Assembly: GCF_017654505.1 (NCBI RefSeq)
Contig: NC_054569.1
Span: forward strand, 5,742,608 to 5,806,607
Direction of reading: 5' to 3'
Origin: Polyodon spathula
Lineage: Eukaryota; Chordata; Actinopteri; Acipenseriformes; Polyodontidae
DNA: 64,000 bases
The notes beneath the pieces are model-generated. The model was not told where the DNA came from. It saw only the letters and a list, made by a program, of their open reading frames with translations, and ran no database searches. This document shows, in pieces, positions 9,884 to 24,874 of the stretch. The translations under genes were made by a program, and so were the position numbers. Within the stretch, counting starts at the first letter, position 1; the number at the start of each line of letters is the position of its first letter.

Positions 9884-10355
9884 GTCAGTTTTTACACGAG
9901 AAATATTTACTGTCTTCAATAAATATACAGCAAAATACCAGGGGCTTCCTCGCAGGATGTGCTTGCTTTAAGAAAAACAAACAGTTTGAAGCTGGTAGTC
10001 GTGACCCTGAAGCTAAATCTTATTTTGTGGGAATGTTAGCAGGCAATCCTTCTGACGAGTCTGTTATTTTACTGTGTGTGCGTGTAGACCTAATAACAAA
10101 ACAACAACGATACCAAACGAGCTAAACAGACAAATGCAAAAGTCTGGAAAGAGAATAAAATGTGAGTGGAGGTTGTGAAGTGCAGTGAAACTGGAATCCG
10201 CAGTGAACTGGGCGAATATCTATCTGGAAGCTGCTTTAAATGAAATGCTTCTGTGAGCACGGCCGTCTATTCTATTAAGCGAGGTGGTTTCAGTTACTGT
10301 GCACGTATTGAAATTAGTTTCGTTTTTGTATTACTTGTTGCTGCTTGTCAGTAAA

Positions 10356-10511
10356 ACTAATTGAACTCGAGTGTAAGATCTTTATCTACTGGGGATGGGG
10401 TCCTGTTGCTAATTGAACTCGAGTGTAAGATCTTTATCTACTGGGGACGGGGTCCTGTTGCTAATTGAACTCGAGTGTAAGATCTTTATCTACTGGGGAC
10501 GGGGTTCCGTG
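10356..10511 (+). repeat. 52-bp tandem repeat, 3 copies
   Basis: The unit beginning ctaattgaactcgagtgtaa and ending in ggggtcctgttg is repeated three times, the last degenerating at 10503. It lies between the orphan leader exon and the large satellite. Confidence 0.9.
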
Positions 10512-10534
10512 CAAATTACTGTCTGAGCTGCTAA

Positions 10535-13500
10535 CACGTCACTGCAAATACTGAAACAGGACACTCACTGTTCGTGCTACAGTGCCGCTGAAACAGTGGA
10601 TGCTGAAACAACACTTACTGCAAATACTGAAACAAACCCACACTTACTGCAAATACTGAAACAGGACACTTACTGCAAATACTGAAACAGGACACTAAAC
10701 AGGACACTTACTGCAAATACTGAAACAGGACACTTACTGCAAATACTGAAACAAAACACTTACTGCAAATACTGAAACAGGACACTCACTGCAAATAAAA
10801 CAGGACACTGACTGCAAATACTGAAACAGGACACTTACTGCAAATACTGAAACAGGACACTTACTGCAAATACTGAAACAGGACACTTACTGCAAATACT
10901 GAAACAGGACACTTACTGCAAATACTGAAACAGGACACACTGAAACAGGACACTACTGCAAATACTGAAACAAAACACTCACTGCAAATACTGAAACAAA
11001 ACACTGAAACAAATACTGCAAATACAAAACTAACTGCAAATACTGAAACACTTACTGCAAATACTGAAACAAAACACTCAGGACACTTACTGCAAATACT
11101 GAAACAAACTTACTGCAAATACTGAAACAAAACACTTACTGCAAATACTGAAACAAACACACTTACTGCAAATACTGAAACAGGACACTCACTGCAAATA
11201 CTGAAACAGGACACTTACTGCAAATACTGAAACAGGACACTTACTGCAAATACTGAAACAGGACACTTACTGCAAATACTGAAACAGGACACTCACTGCA
11301 AATACTGAAACAAAACACTCACTGCAAATACTGAAACAGGACACTCACTGCAAATACTGAAACAGGACACTTACTGCAAATACTGAAACAGGACACTTAC
11401 TGCAAATACTGAAACAAAACACTCACTGCAAATACTGAAACAGGAAACAGGACACTCACTGCACTGCAAATACTGAAACAAAACACTTACTGCAAATACT
11501 GAAACAAAACACTTACTGCAAATACTGAAACAGGACACTTACTGCAAATACTGAAACAGGACACTCACTGCAAATACTGAAACAGGACACTCACTGCAAA
11601 TACTGAAACAGGACACTTACTGCAAATACTGAAACAGGACACTTACTGCAAATACTGAAACAGGACACTTACTGCAAATACTGAAACAGGACACTTACTG
11701 CAAATACTGAAACAGGACACTTACTGCAAATACTGAAACAGGACACTCACTGCAAATACTGAAACAGGACACTGCAAATACTGAAACAAAACACTTACTG
11801 CAAATACTGAAACAAAACACTTACTGCAAATACTGAAACAGGACACTTACTGCAAATACTGAAACAGGACACTTACTGCAAATACTGAAACAAAACACTT
11901 ACTGCAAATACTGAAACAGGACACTTACTGCAAATACTGAAACAGGACACTTACTGCAAATACTGAAACAGGACACTTACTGCAAATACTGAAACAAAAC
12001 ACTGCAAATACTGAAACAGGACACTCACTGCAAATACTGAAACAAAACACTTACTGCAAATACTGAAACAGGACACTTACTGCAAATACTGAAACAAAAC
12101 ACTTACTGCAAATACTGAAACAAAACACTCACTGCAAATACTGAAACTGAAACAGGACACTTACTGCAAATACTGACTGCAAATACTGAAACAGGACACT
12201 CACTGCAAATACTGAAACAGGACACTTACTGCAAATACTGAAACAAAACACTTACTGCAAATACTGAAACAAAACACTTACTGCAAATACTGAAACAGGA
12301 CACTTACTGCAAATACTGAAACAGGACACTCACTGCAAATACTGAAACAGGACACTTACTGCAAATACTGAAACAGGACACTTACTGCAAATACTGAAAC
12401 AAACAGGACACTCACTGCAAATACTGAAACAAAACACTTACTGCAAATACTGAAACAGGACACTTACTGCAAATACTGAAACAGGACACTTACTGCAAAT
12501 ACTGAAACAGGACACTTACTGCAAATACTGAAACAAAACACTTACTGCAAATACTGAAACAGGACACTTACTGCAAATACTGAAACAGGACACTTACTGC
12601 AAATACTGAAACAAAACACTTACTGCAAATACTGAAACAAAACACTTACTGCAAATACTGAAACAGGACACTTACTGCAAATACTGAAACAGGACACTTA
12701 CTGCAAATACTGAAACAGGACACTTACTGCAAATACTGAAACAGGACACTTACTGCAAATACTGAAACAGGACACTTACTGCAAATACTGAAACAGGACA
12801 CTTACTGCAAATACTGAAACAGGACACTTACTGCAAATACTGAAACAGGACACTTACTGCAAATACTGAAACAGGACACTTACTGCAAATACTGAAACAG
12901 GACACTTACTGCAAATACTGAAACAGGACACTCACTGCAAATACTGAAACAGGACACTTACTGCAAATACTGAAACAGGACACTTACTGCAAATACTGAA
13001 ACAGGACACTTACTGCAAATACTGAAACAGGACACTTACTGCAAATACTGAAACAGGACACTCACTGCAAATACTGAAACAGGACACTTACTGCAAATAC
13101 TGAAACAGGACACTTACTGCAAATACTGAAACAGGACACTTACTGCAAATACTGAAACAAAACACTCACTGCAAATACTGAAACAGGACACTTACTGCAA
13201 ATACTGAAACAGGACACTTACTGCAAATACTGAAACAGGACACTTACTGCAAATACTGAAACAGGACACTTACTGCAAATACTGAAACAAACAAAACACT
13301 TACTGCAAATACTGAAACAGGACACTCACTGCAAATACTGAAACAGGACACTTACTGCAAATACTGAAACAGGACACTTACTGCAAATACTGAAACAGGA
13401 CACTTACTGCAAATACTGAAACACTCAATGCAAATACTGAAACACACACTGCAAATACTGAAACAGGACACTGAAACACTGCAAATACTGAAACAAAACA

Positions 13501-16500
13501 CTTACTGCAAATACTGAAACAAAACACTGCAAATACTGAAACAGGACACTCACTGCAAATACTGAAACAAAACACTTACTGCAAATACTGAAACAAAACA
13601 CTGCAAATACTGCAAAACACTAATACTGAAACAAAACACTTACTGCACTGCAAATACTGAAACAAACAGGACACTCACTGCAAATACTGAAACAGGACAC
13701 TTACTGCAAATACTGAAACAAAACACTTACTGCAAATACTGAAACAGGACACTTACTGCAAATACTGAAACAGGAAACACTCACTGCAAATACTGAAACA
13801 GGACACTTACTGCAAATACTGAAACAGGACACTTACTGCAAATACTGAAACAGGACACTTACTGCAAATACTGAAACAGGACACTTACTGCAAATACTGA
13901 AACAAAACACTTACTGCAAATACTGAAACAGGACACTACTGCAAATACTGAAACACTTACTGCAAATACTGAAACAGGACACTTACTGCAAATACTGAAA
14001 CAGGACACTCACTGCAAATACTGAAACAGGACACTCACTGCAAATACTGAAACAGGACACTTACTGCAAATACTGAAACAGGACACTTACTGCAAATACT
14101 GAAACAAAACACTGCAAATACTGAAACAGGACACTTACTGCAAATACTGAAACAGGACACTTACTGCAAATACTGAAACAAAACACTGAAACAGGACACT
14201 ACTGCAAATACTGAAACAGGACACTTACTGCAAATACTGAAACAGGACACTGCAAATACTGCAAATACTGAAACAGGACACTTACTGCAAATACTGAAAC
14301 AAAACACTTACTGCAAATACTGAAACAGGAACACTTACTGCAAATACTGAAACAAAACACTCACTGCAAATACTGAAACAAAACACTTACTGCAAATACT
14401 GAAACAGGAAACTACTGCAAATACACTGCAAATACTGAAACAGGACACACTGCAAATACTGAAACAGGACACTTACTGCAAATACTGAAACAGGACACTT
14501 ACTGCAAATACTGAAACAAAACACTTAAATACTGAAACACTGCAAATACACTGCAAATACTGAAACAGGACACTTACTGCAAATACTGAAACAGGACACT
14601 TACTGCAAATACTGAAACAGGACACTTACTGCAAATACTGAAACAAAACACTTACTGCAAATACTGAAACAGGACACTTACTGCAAATACTGAAACAGGA
14701 CACTTACTGCAAATACTGAAACAGGACACTTACTGCAAATACTGAAACAGGACACTCACTGCAAATACTGAAACAGGACACTTACTGCAAATACTGAAAC
14801 AAAACACTTACTGCAAATACTGAAACAGGACACTTACTGCAAATACTGAAACAGGACACTTACTGCACTGCAAATACTGAAACAGGACACTTACTGCAAA
14901 TACTGAAACAGGACACTTACTGCAAATACTGAAACAAAACACTTACTGCAAATACTGAAACAAAACACTTACTGCAAATACTGAAACAGGACACTTACTG
15001 CAAATACTGAAACAAAACACTCACTGCAAATACTGAAACAAAACACTTACTGCAAATACTGAAACAGGACACTTACTGCAAATACTGAAACAGGACACTT
15101 ACTGCAAATACTGAAACAGGACACTGCAAATACTGCAAATACTGAAACAAACACTTACTGCAAATACTGAAACAGGACACTTACTGCAAATACTGAAACA
15201 GGACACTTACTGCAAATACTGAAACAGGACACTTACTGCAAATACTGAAACAGGACACTCACTGCAAATACTGAAACAGGACACTTACTGCAAATACTGA
15301 AACAGGACACTTACTGCAAATACTGAAACAGGACACTTACTGCAAATACTGAAACAGGACACTTACTGCAAATACTGACAGGACACTTACTGCAAATACT
15401 GAAACAACAGGACACTCACTGCAAATACTGAAACAGGACACTTACTGCAAATACTGAAACAGGACACTTACTGCAAATACTGAAACAAAACACTTACTGC
15501 AAATACTGAAACAAAACACTTACTGCAAATACTGAAACAGGACACTTACTGCAAATACTGAAACAGGACACTTACTGCAAATACTGAAACAGGACACTTA
15601 CTGCAAATACTGAAACAGGACACTTACTGCAAATACTGAAACAAAACACTCACTGCAAATACTGAAACAAATACTGAAACAGGACACTCACTGCAAATAC
15701 TGAAACAGGACACTCACTGCAAATACTGAAACAGGACACTGCAAATACTGAAACAGGACACTTACTGCAAATACTGAAACAAAACACTTACTGCAAATAC
15801 TGAAACAAAACACTTACTGCAAATACTGAAACAGGACACTTACTGCAAATACTGAAACAGGACACTTACTGCAAATACTGAAACAAAACACTTACTGCAA
15901 ATACTGAAACAAACACACTGAAACACTGCAAATACTGAAACAGGACACTCACTGCAAATACTGAAACAAAACACTTACTGCAAATACTGAAACAAAACAC
16001 TTACTGCAAATACTGAAACAGGACACTTACTGCAAATACTGAAACAAACACTCACTGCAAATACTGAAACAGGACACTTACTGCAAATACTGAAACAGGA
16101 CACTCACTGCAAATACTGAAACAGGACACTTACTGCAAATACTGAAACAGGACACTCACTGCAAATACTGAAACAGGACACTTACTGCAAATACTGAAAC
16201 ACTGAAACACTCACTGCAAATACTGAAACAGGACACTCACTGCAAATACTGAAACAGGACACTTACTGCAAATACTGAAACAGGACACTTACTGCAAATA
16301 CTGAAACAGGACACTCACTGCAAATACTGAAACAGGACACTTACTGCAAATACTGAAACAGGACACTTACTGCAAATACTGAAACAGGACACTTACTGCA
16401 AATACTGAAACAAAACACTTACTGCAAATACTGAAACAGGACACTCACTGCAAATACTGAAACAGGACACTTACTGCAAATACTGAAACAAAACACTGAA

Positions 16501-19500
16501 ACACTGCAAATACTGAAACAAAACACTTACTGCAAATACTGAAACAGGACACTTACTGCAAATACTGAAACAGGACACTTACTGCAAATACTGAAACACA
16601 CTTACTGCACACTCTTACTGCAAATACTGAAACAGGACACTCACTGCAAATACTGAAACAGGACACTTACTGCAAATACTGAAACAGGACACTTACTGCA
16701 AATACTGAAACAGGACACTTACTGCAAATACTGAAACAGGACACTCACTGCAAATACTGAAACAGGACACTCACTGCAAATACTGAAACAGGACACTTAC
16801 TGCAAATACTGAAACAGGACACTTACTGCAAATACTGAAACAGGACACTTACTGCAAATACTGAAACAGGACACTTACTGCAAATACTGAAACAAAACAC
16901 TTACTGCAAATACTGAAACAAAACACTTACTGCAAATACTGCAAATACTGAAACACTGAAACAAACACACACTGCAAATACTGAAACAGGACACTTACTG
17001 CAAATACTGAAACAGGACACTCACTGCAAATACTGAAACAAAACACTCACTGCAAATACTGAAACAAAACACTTACTGCAAATACTGAAACAAAACACTC
17101 ACTGCAAATACTGAAACAGAACACTTACTGCAAATACTGAAACAGGACACTTACTGCAAATACTGAAACAGGACACTTACTGCAAATACTGAAACAGGAC
17201 ACTTACTGCAAATACTGAAACAGGACACTTACTGCAAATACTGAAACAAAACACTTACTGCAAATACTGAAACAAAACACTTACTGCAAATACTGAAACA
17301 GGACACTCACTGCAAATACTGAAACAGATACTGACACTTACTGCAAATACTGAAACAGGACACTTACTGCAAATACTGAAACAGGACACTTACTGCAAAT
17401 ACTGAAACAGGAAACACTGCAAATACTGAAACACACTTACTGCAAATACTGAAACAGGACACTTACTGCAAATACTGAAACAGGACACTTACTGCAAATA
17501 CTGAAACAGGACACTTACTGCAAATACTGAAACAAACACTTACTGCAAATACTGAAACAGGACACTTACTGCAAATACTGAAACAGGACACTTACTGCAA
17601 ATACTGAAACAGGACACTTACTGCAAATACTGAAACAGGACACTGAAACACTGCAAATACTGAAACAGGACACTTACTGCAAATACTGAAACAGGACACT
17701 TACTGCAAATACTGAAACAGGACACTTACTGCAAATACTGAAACAAAACACTTACTGCAAATACTGAAACAGGACACTCACTGCAAATACTGAAACAGGA
17801 CACTTACTGCAAATACTGAAACAGGACACTTACTGCAAATACTGAAACAGGACACTCACTGCAAATACTGAAACAAAACACTTACTGCAAATACTGAAAC
17901 AGGACACTTACTGCAAATACTGAAACAGGACACTCACTGCAAATACTGAAACAGGACACTTACTGCAAATACTGAAACAGGACACTCACTGCAAATACTG
18001 AAACAGGACACTTACTGCAAATACTGAAACAAAACACTTACTGCAAATACTGAAACATACTGACACTTACTGCAAATACTGAAACAGGACACTTACTGCA
18101 AATACTGAAACAGGACACTTACTGCAAATACTGAAACAGGACACTTACTGCAAATACTGAAACAGGACACTTACTGCAAATACTGAAACAGGACACTTAC
18201 TGCAAATACTGAAACAGGACACTTACTGCAAATACTGAAACAGGACACTCACTGCAAATACTGAAACAGGACACTTACTGCAAATACTGAAACAGGACAC
18301 TCACTGCAAATACTGAAACAGGACACTTACTGCAAATACTGAAACAGGACACTCACTGCAAATACTGAAACAGGACACTTACTGCAAATACTGAAACAGG
18401 ACACTTACTGCAAATACTGAAACAGGACACTTACTGCAAATACTGAAACAGGACACTCACTGCAAATACTGAAACAGGACACTCACTGCAAATACTGAAA
18501 CAGGACACTTACTGCAAATACTGAAACAGGACACTTACTGCAAATACTGAAACAGGACACTTACTGCAAATACTGAAACAAAACACTTACTGCACTGCAA
18601 ATACTGCAAATACTGAACAGGACACTCACTGCAAATACTGAAACAGGACACTTACTGCAAATACTGAAACAAATACTGACACTCACTGCAAATACTGAAA
18701 CAGGACACTTACTGCAAATACTGAAACAGGACACTTACTGCAAATACTGAAACACTGTCTCACTGCAAATACTGAAACAGGACACTTACTGCAAATACTG
18801 AAACAGGACACTTACTGCAAATACTGAAACAGGACACTTACTGCAAATACTGAAACAGGACACTTACTGCAAATACTGAAACAGGACACTTACTGCAAAT
18901 ACTGAAACAGGACACTTACTGCAAATACTGAAACAGGACACTTACTGCAAATACTGAAACAGGACACTCACTGCAAATACTGAAACAAAACACTGCAAAT
19001 ACTGCAAATACTGAAACAAAACACTTACTGCAAATACTGAAACAGGACACTCACTGCAAATACTGAAACAAAACACTCACTGCAAATACTGAAACAGGAC
19101 ACTCACTGCAAATACTGAAACACACTTACTGCAAATACTGAAACAGGACACTTACTGCAAATACTGAAACAGGACACTTACTGCAAATACTGAAACAGGA
19201 CACTTACTGCAAATACTGAAACAGGACACTTACTGCAAATACTGAAACAGGACACTTACTGCAAATACTGAAACAGGACACTTACTGCAAATACTGAAAC
19301 AGGACACTTACTGCAAATACTGAAACAGGAACACTTACTGCAAATACTGAAACAGGACACTTACTGCAAATACTGAAACAGGACACTCACTGCAAATACT
19401 GAAACAAAACACTTACTGCAAATACTGAAACAAAACACTCACTGCAAATACTGCAAATACAGAAACAAAACACTTACTATTTCATGTTTTGACTGAGAAT

Positions 19501-22220
19501 TTATGTTTGTGAGTGACGTTTATGCTTGTTTTGTGACATGACATGAATTGTTCTGACTTTGTCCTAGTGAGTGACGTTTATGCAATGAAGCGTTAATGCT
19601 TTGGTGACGTAACAGGACACTTACTGCAAATACTGAAACAGGACACTTACTGCAAATACTGAACTTACTGCAAATACTGAAACAGGACACTTACTGCAAA
19701 TACTGAAACAGGACACTCACTGCAAATACTGAAACAGGACACTTACTGCAAATACTGAAACAGGACACTTACTGCAAATACTGAAACAGGACACTTACTG
19801 CAAATACTGAAACAGGACACTTACTGCAAATACTGAAACAGGACACTTACTGCAAATACTGAAACAGGACACTTACTGCAAATACTGAAACAAAACACTT
19901 ACTGCAAATACTGAAACAGGACACTTACTGCAAATACTGAAACAAAACACTCACTGCAAATACTGAAACAGGACACTCACTGCAAATACTGAAACAGGAC
20001 ACTTACTGCAAATACTGAAACAGGACACTTACTGCAAATACTGAAACAAACACTTACTGCAAATACTGAAACAGGACACTTACTGCAAATACTGAAACAG
20101 GACACTTACTGCAAATACTGAAACAGGACACTTACTGCAAATACTGAAACAGGACACTTACTGCAAATACTGAAACAGGACACTTACTGCAAATACTGAA
20201 ACAAACACTCACTGCAAATACTGAAACAAAACACTCACTGCAAATACTGAAACAAAACACTGCAAATACTGCAAATACTGAAACAAAACACTCACTGCAA
20301 ATACTGAAACAGGACACTCACTGCAAATACTGAAACAAAACACTTACTGCAAATACTGAAACAGGACACTCACTGCAAATACTGAAACAGGACACTCACT
20401 GCAAATACTGAAACAGGACACTTACTGCAAATACTGAAACAGGACACTTACTGCAAATACTGAAACAGGACACTTACTGCAAATACTGAAACAGGACACT
20501 TACTGCAAATACTGAAACAAAACACTTACTGCAAATACTGAAACAGGACACTTACTGCAAATACTGAAACAGGACACTCACTGCAAATACTGAAACAAAA
20601 CACTTACTGCAAATACTGAAACAGGACACTCACTGCAAATACTGAAACACTTACTGCAAATACTGACACTCACTGCAAATACTGAAACAGGACACTTACT
20701 GCAAATACTGAAACAGGACACTTACTGCAAATACTGAAACAGGACACTTACTGCAAATACTGAAACAGGACACTCACTGCAAATACTGAAACAGGACACT
20801 TACTGCAAATACTGAAACAAAACACTTACTGCAAATACTGAAACAGGACACTTACTGCAAATACTGAAACAGGACACTTACTGCAAATACTGAAACAAAA
20901 CACTTACTGCAAATACTGAAACACTGCAAACACTTACTGCAAATACTGAAACAGGACACTTACTGCAAATACTGAAACAGGACACTTACTGCAAATACTG
21001 AAACAAACACTTACTGCAAATACTGAAACAGGACACTTACTGCAAATACTGAAACAGGACACTCACTGCAAATACTGAAACAGGACACTTACTGCAAATA
21101 CTGAAACAGGACACTTACTGCAAATACTGAAACAGGACACTTACTGCAAATACTGCAAATACTGAAACACTGAAACACTTACTGCAAATACTGAAACAAA
21201 ACACTTTACTGCACTGCAAATACTGAAACAGGACACTTACTGCAAATACTGAAACAGGACACACTTACTGCAAATACTGAAACAAAACACTCACTGCAAA
21301 TACTGAAACAAAACACTCACTGCAAATACTGAAACAGGACACTTACTGCAAATACTGAAACAAAACACTTACTGCAAATACTGAAACAGGACACTCACTG
21401 CAAATACTGAAACAGGACACTTACTGCAAATACTGAAACAGGACACTTACTGCAAATACTGAAACAGGACACTTACTGCAAATACTGAAACAGGACACTC
21501 ACTGCAAATACTGAAACAGGACACTTACTGCAAATACTGAAACAAACACTTACTGCAAATACTGAAACAGGACACTTACTGCAAATACTGAAACAGGACA
21601 CTTACTGCAAATACTGAAACAGGACACTTACTGCAAATACTGAAACAGGACACTTACTGCAAATACTGAAACAGGACACTCACTGCAAATACTGAAACAG
21701 GACACTTACTGCAAATACTGAAACAGGACACTCACTGCAAATACTGAAACAAAACACTCACTGCAAATACTGAAACAAAACACTCACTGCAAATACTGAA
21801 ACAGGAAACACTGCAAATACTGCAAATACTGAAACAAAACACTGCAAATACTGCAAATACTGAAACAGGACACTTACTGCAAATACTGAAACAAACAGGA
21901 CACTTACTGCAAATACTGAAACAGGACACTTACTGCAAATACTGAAACAGGACACTTACTGCAAATACTGAAACAGGACACTCACTGCAAATACTGAAAC
22001 AGGACACTTACTGCAAATACTGAAACAGGACACTTACTGCAAATACTGAAACAGGACACTTACTGCAAATACTGAAACAGGACACTTACTGCAAATACTG
22101 AAACAGGACACTTACTGCAAATACTGAAACAGGACACTTACTGCAAATACTGAAACAAAACACTACTGAAACAAAACACTTACTGCAAATACTGAAACAG
22201 GACACTCACTGCAAATACTG
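10535..22220 (+). repeat. 26-bp satellite array, about 11.7 kb
   Basis: Units of the form tactgcaaatactgaaacag plus gacact repeat roughly 400-450 times. Variation is concentrated at two sites: cagga versus caaaa, and ttac versus tcac. Occasional partial units give shortened forms such as gcaaatactgcaaatactg. The array is broken once at about 19480-19610 and runs into the N gap. All reading frames in it are repeat artefacts. Confidence 0.98.
19480..19610 (+). other. Non-repeat island inside the 26-bp satellite
   Basis: About 130 bp of unrelated sequence interrupts the array. It contains gagtgacgtttatgc twice and ggtgacgtaac once, giving three TGACGT cores. It has no ORF, no obvious inverted ends and no clear target duplication. 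Confidence 0.85.
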
Positions 22221-22720
22221 NNNNNNNNNNNNNNNNNNNNNNNNNNNNNNNNNNNNNNNNNNNNNNNNNNNNNNNNNNNNNNNNNNNNNNNNNNNNNNNN
22301 NNNNNNNNNNNNNNNNNNNNNNNNNNNNNNNNNNNNNNNNNNNNNNNNNNNNNNNNNNNNNNNNNNNNNNNNNNNNNNNNNNNNNNNNNNNNNNNNNNNN
22401 NNNNNNNNNNNNNNNNNNNNNNNNNNNNNNNNNNNNNNNNNNNNNNNNNNNNNNNNNNNNNNNNNNNNNNNNNNNNNNNNNNNNNNNNNNNNNNNNNNNN
22501 NNNNNNNNNNNNNNNNNNNNNNNNNNNNNNNNNNNNNNNNNNNNNNNNNNNNNNNNNNNNNNNNNNNNNNNNNNNNNNNNNNNNNNNNNNNNNNNNNNNN
22601 NNNNNNNNNNNNNNNNNNNNNNNNNNNNNNNNNNNNNNNNNNNNNNNNNNNNNNNNNNNNNNNNNNNNNNNNNNNNNNNNNNNNNNNNNNNNNNNNNNNN
22701 NNNNNNNNNNNNNNNNNNNN
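22221..22720. other. Assembly gap, 500 N
   Basis: Exactly 500 N lie between the 26-bp satellite and a G run that corresponds to the poly-G inside the X1 MITE. The true distance is unknown. Confidence 1.
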
Positions 22721-22937
22721 GGGGGGGGGGGGCACTTTTGCGAGTAAGACATCAGTGTGAGGGCCGCCAGGCCTCCTCTTTCACATTTGTGTGTTGTTGG
22801 GGGCCGCACTAAAGTCCACTAGGGGTCGCCAGTGCCATGCGGGCCTTGCAATGAAGAACACTAGTATAGAGCATTGAGAGGAAGCCATTTCAATATGAAA
22901 TCCAACAAAACAGCCAGTAAGGTTCAGCAAGATCACC

Positions 22938-23212
22938 TGCAGTTTATTAGTGTTTTTCCTGCAGTTTATTAGTGTTTTTTCCTGTAGTTTATTAGTGTTT
23001 TTCCTGCAGTTTATTAGTGTTTTTTCCTGCAGTTTATTAGTGTTTTTCCTGCAGTTTATTAGTGTTTTTTTCCTGCAGTTTATTAGTGTTTTTCCTGCAG
23101 TTTATTAGTGTTATTTTCCTGCAGTTTATTAGTGTTTTTCCTGCAGTTTATTAGTGTTTTTTCCTGCAGTTTATTAGTGTATTTTCCTGCAGTTTATTAG
23201 TGTATTTTTCCT
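22938..23212 (+). repeat. 22-24-bp minisatellite, X2 copy
   Basis: About 12 units of the cctgcagtttattagtgttt repeat, fewer than in X1. Confidence 0.95.
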
Positions 23213-23804
23213 CTAGGTGTTTCTTGAAAGAATTGCCTGGCCTGCCCTCAATGAGGTGGATGATGGCTGCTCTCGAGTCTAAATGCTGTACAACAGGCTT
23301 CTTCAGGACAGTCGTTGAAAATGGGATCATTCAATTCATTCATCATTTCTAGGTATAATTATTTGAACATTCATCTCACCCTTGCCTTGCACAAAAAGTG
23401 ACAACTTACTCCTTATCACTTGTTACCATATTTGCGACCTCTTCATTTAGAAATGAGGTGCGTAAAATATATTTAACAGACAGGAAGGTCAGTTAAGGTT
23501 CAAACTCGGAGGGAATGTAATGAACAATGTTTTTGCGTGTCTCTTTACATAGGGGTCAAAGGTCAAGAATAATCTTCTATGGAATGACACTTTGATGTCA
23601 CAATTTTGCTATTATGAATTTTCATACGGCTCTGGGTGCAAATATAGCCTTTATATATTCCATATGAATGTACATCTAAATAAGCACACGAACATTATAA
23701 TAAACAAATGTATTGCAAAAGTAAAACTATTAGTTACTTTTCATAAAGCTGACTTGACAGGACTCGACCCATATGAAATTTGAAGAGATAAGAGATAAGA
23801 GATA

Positions 23805-23954
23805 GCATCCACCTGCTTCGAAACCAACAAGCTACTCAGCCGCTGCTTTGACTACTCGTCATGTGAGGAAGATCTTATCTCCTGTATACACACACCGTGG
23901 AGACCGGCTTTGGACTTGTGTAATGCAGAATTCAACCATGAGAAATGTGTTTGA
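23805..23954 (+). pseudogene. Truncated HECT-like fragment, X2 copy
   Basis: Only the part from the STCF motif to the stop remains. About 115 bp including the acceptor and the FWVGWEVLP segment is deleted and replaced by short agagata repeats (23784-23803). This marks at least the X2 copy as non-functional. Confidence 0.55.
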
Positions 23955-24173
23955 AGTCCTGGAATGGCAAATTAAAATGTTTTACCCTTTAAAGGGTATA
24001 GAAGGACCTTTTTATTTTACTGTGCTAAGTGTTCCCATGTGTTGCCACAACTGTTTAAGCAAGGCTTATATTGTTTTAATTTATTTTTACATTTTGACCA
24101 ACTTTTTAAAACTTTTAAATTGCATTCCACTGCCTCCAAGATGGCTTCACATGTACCTGCATGGACCTCTCAG

Positions 24174-24251
24174 AACTATATTTCCCATCATGCTCCTGCT
24201 CACTGGTAAATCCATCTTACACGTGAGCAGGAGGATGATGGGAAATGTAGT
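24174..24251. promoter_or_regulatory. Inverted ZNF143/THAP11-like sites, X2 copy
   Basis: The arms aactatatttcccatcatg (24173-24191) and gatgatgggaaatgtagt (24234-24251) face each other around a short spacer; gagcagga-type sequence extends the right arm. They lie about 0.65 kb upstream of the gene B start codon. Confidence 0.4.
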
Positions 24252-24645
24252 CCCTCTGGTATGTCACTCTGTTTCACTTCAGAGACACAAAGCTGAACAA
24301 AACTATTTCACAATATGGTGTCTGTTGTTGTTGTTCAGTTATGTGTACGGATCTGATTTAAATAAACCAGAGAAGTGTTCAAGGACCAAACAGCCTCGTC
24401 TAGTTCTCTATTAAACACAACCTACAACGCTACATAAGCAAATAAAATAGTGTTTTTATTCACCCCGGATAGTGATTGTGGTTTGATAAATCTGCACTTC
24501 GTGGCTCTCGTGTTCCTGACAGGCTTCCCACGCCGTATAGAAACCCCGCTGCTGTGAAGCTTGATCGCTGCTTTCCTGCAAAAATGCTAACTTTCAAAAC
24601 AACACAATCCAGCTTCACTTCAGAGACACAAACCTGAACAAAACT

Positions 24646-24708
24646 ATTCACCCGGATACTGCTGATGCGCGCTTCCCATTGGCTGGACCACGCTCGCTTA
24701 GCCAATCA
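24646..24708 (+). promoter_or_regulatory. Putative SXY-like promoter module of MHC class I gene B
   Basis: Same arrangement as in X1: an X-like ggatactgctgatgcg, Y-like cattggctgg (24677-24686) and a further gccaatcac. It lies about 190 bp upstream of the ATG. An IRF-like gtttcacttc occurs at about 24271-24280. No consensus TATA box is obvious; gtattaaaaatatt near 24780 is the nearest AT-rich candidate. Confidence 0.45.
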
Positions 24709-24874
24709 CAAAATTCCAGACTGAGAGAGTTTCTGATAAGCGGTGTGATCGGTTCGTGGTTGGCAAAAGCTAGAAGAATTGTATTAAAAATATTAAATAT
24801 CCATTTCACAAGCAACCCGGTTGTTTATAAGCGAGTGTGGTGTTGAATACCCTGCTCTGTGGAGACTATCGGAG

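Larger units (their letters stand above)
7303..10065 (+). repeat. Duplicated 5' block X1 (partner X2, 22721-25112)
   Basis: The block contains a MITE, a minisatellite, a HECT-like fragment, a promoter region and an MHC leader exon in the same order as X2, with near identity. The copies part company shortly after the leader exon (gacgagtctgtta near 10062 and 25110). X2 lacks about 115 bp of the HECT-like exon and is preceded by a gap, so its left boundary is unknown. Confidence 0.9.

Noticed and set aside
10535..22220. Possible CRISPR array or centromeric satellite
   Set aside because: There are no unique spacers between repeats, and the host is a vertebrate. A single 26-bp array beside MHC exons is better called a minisatellite/satellite; centromeric identity has no support.
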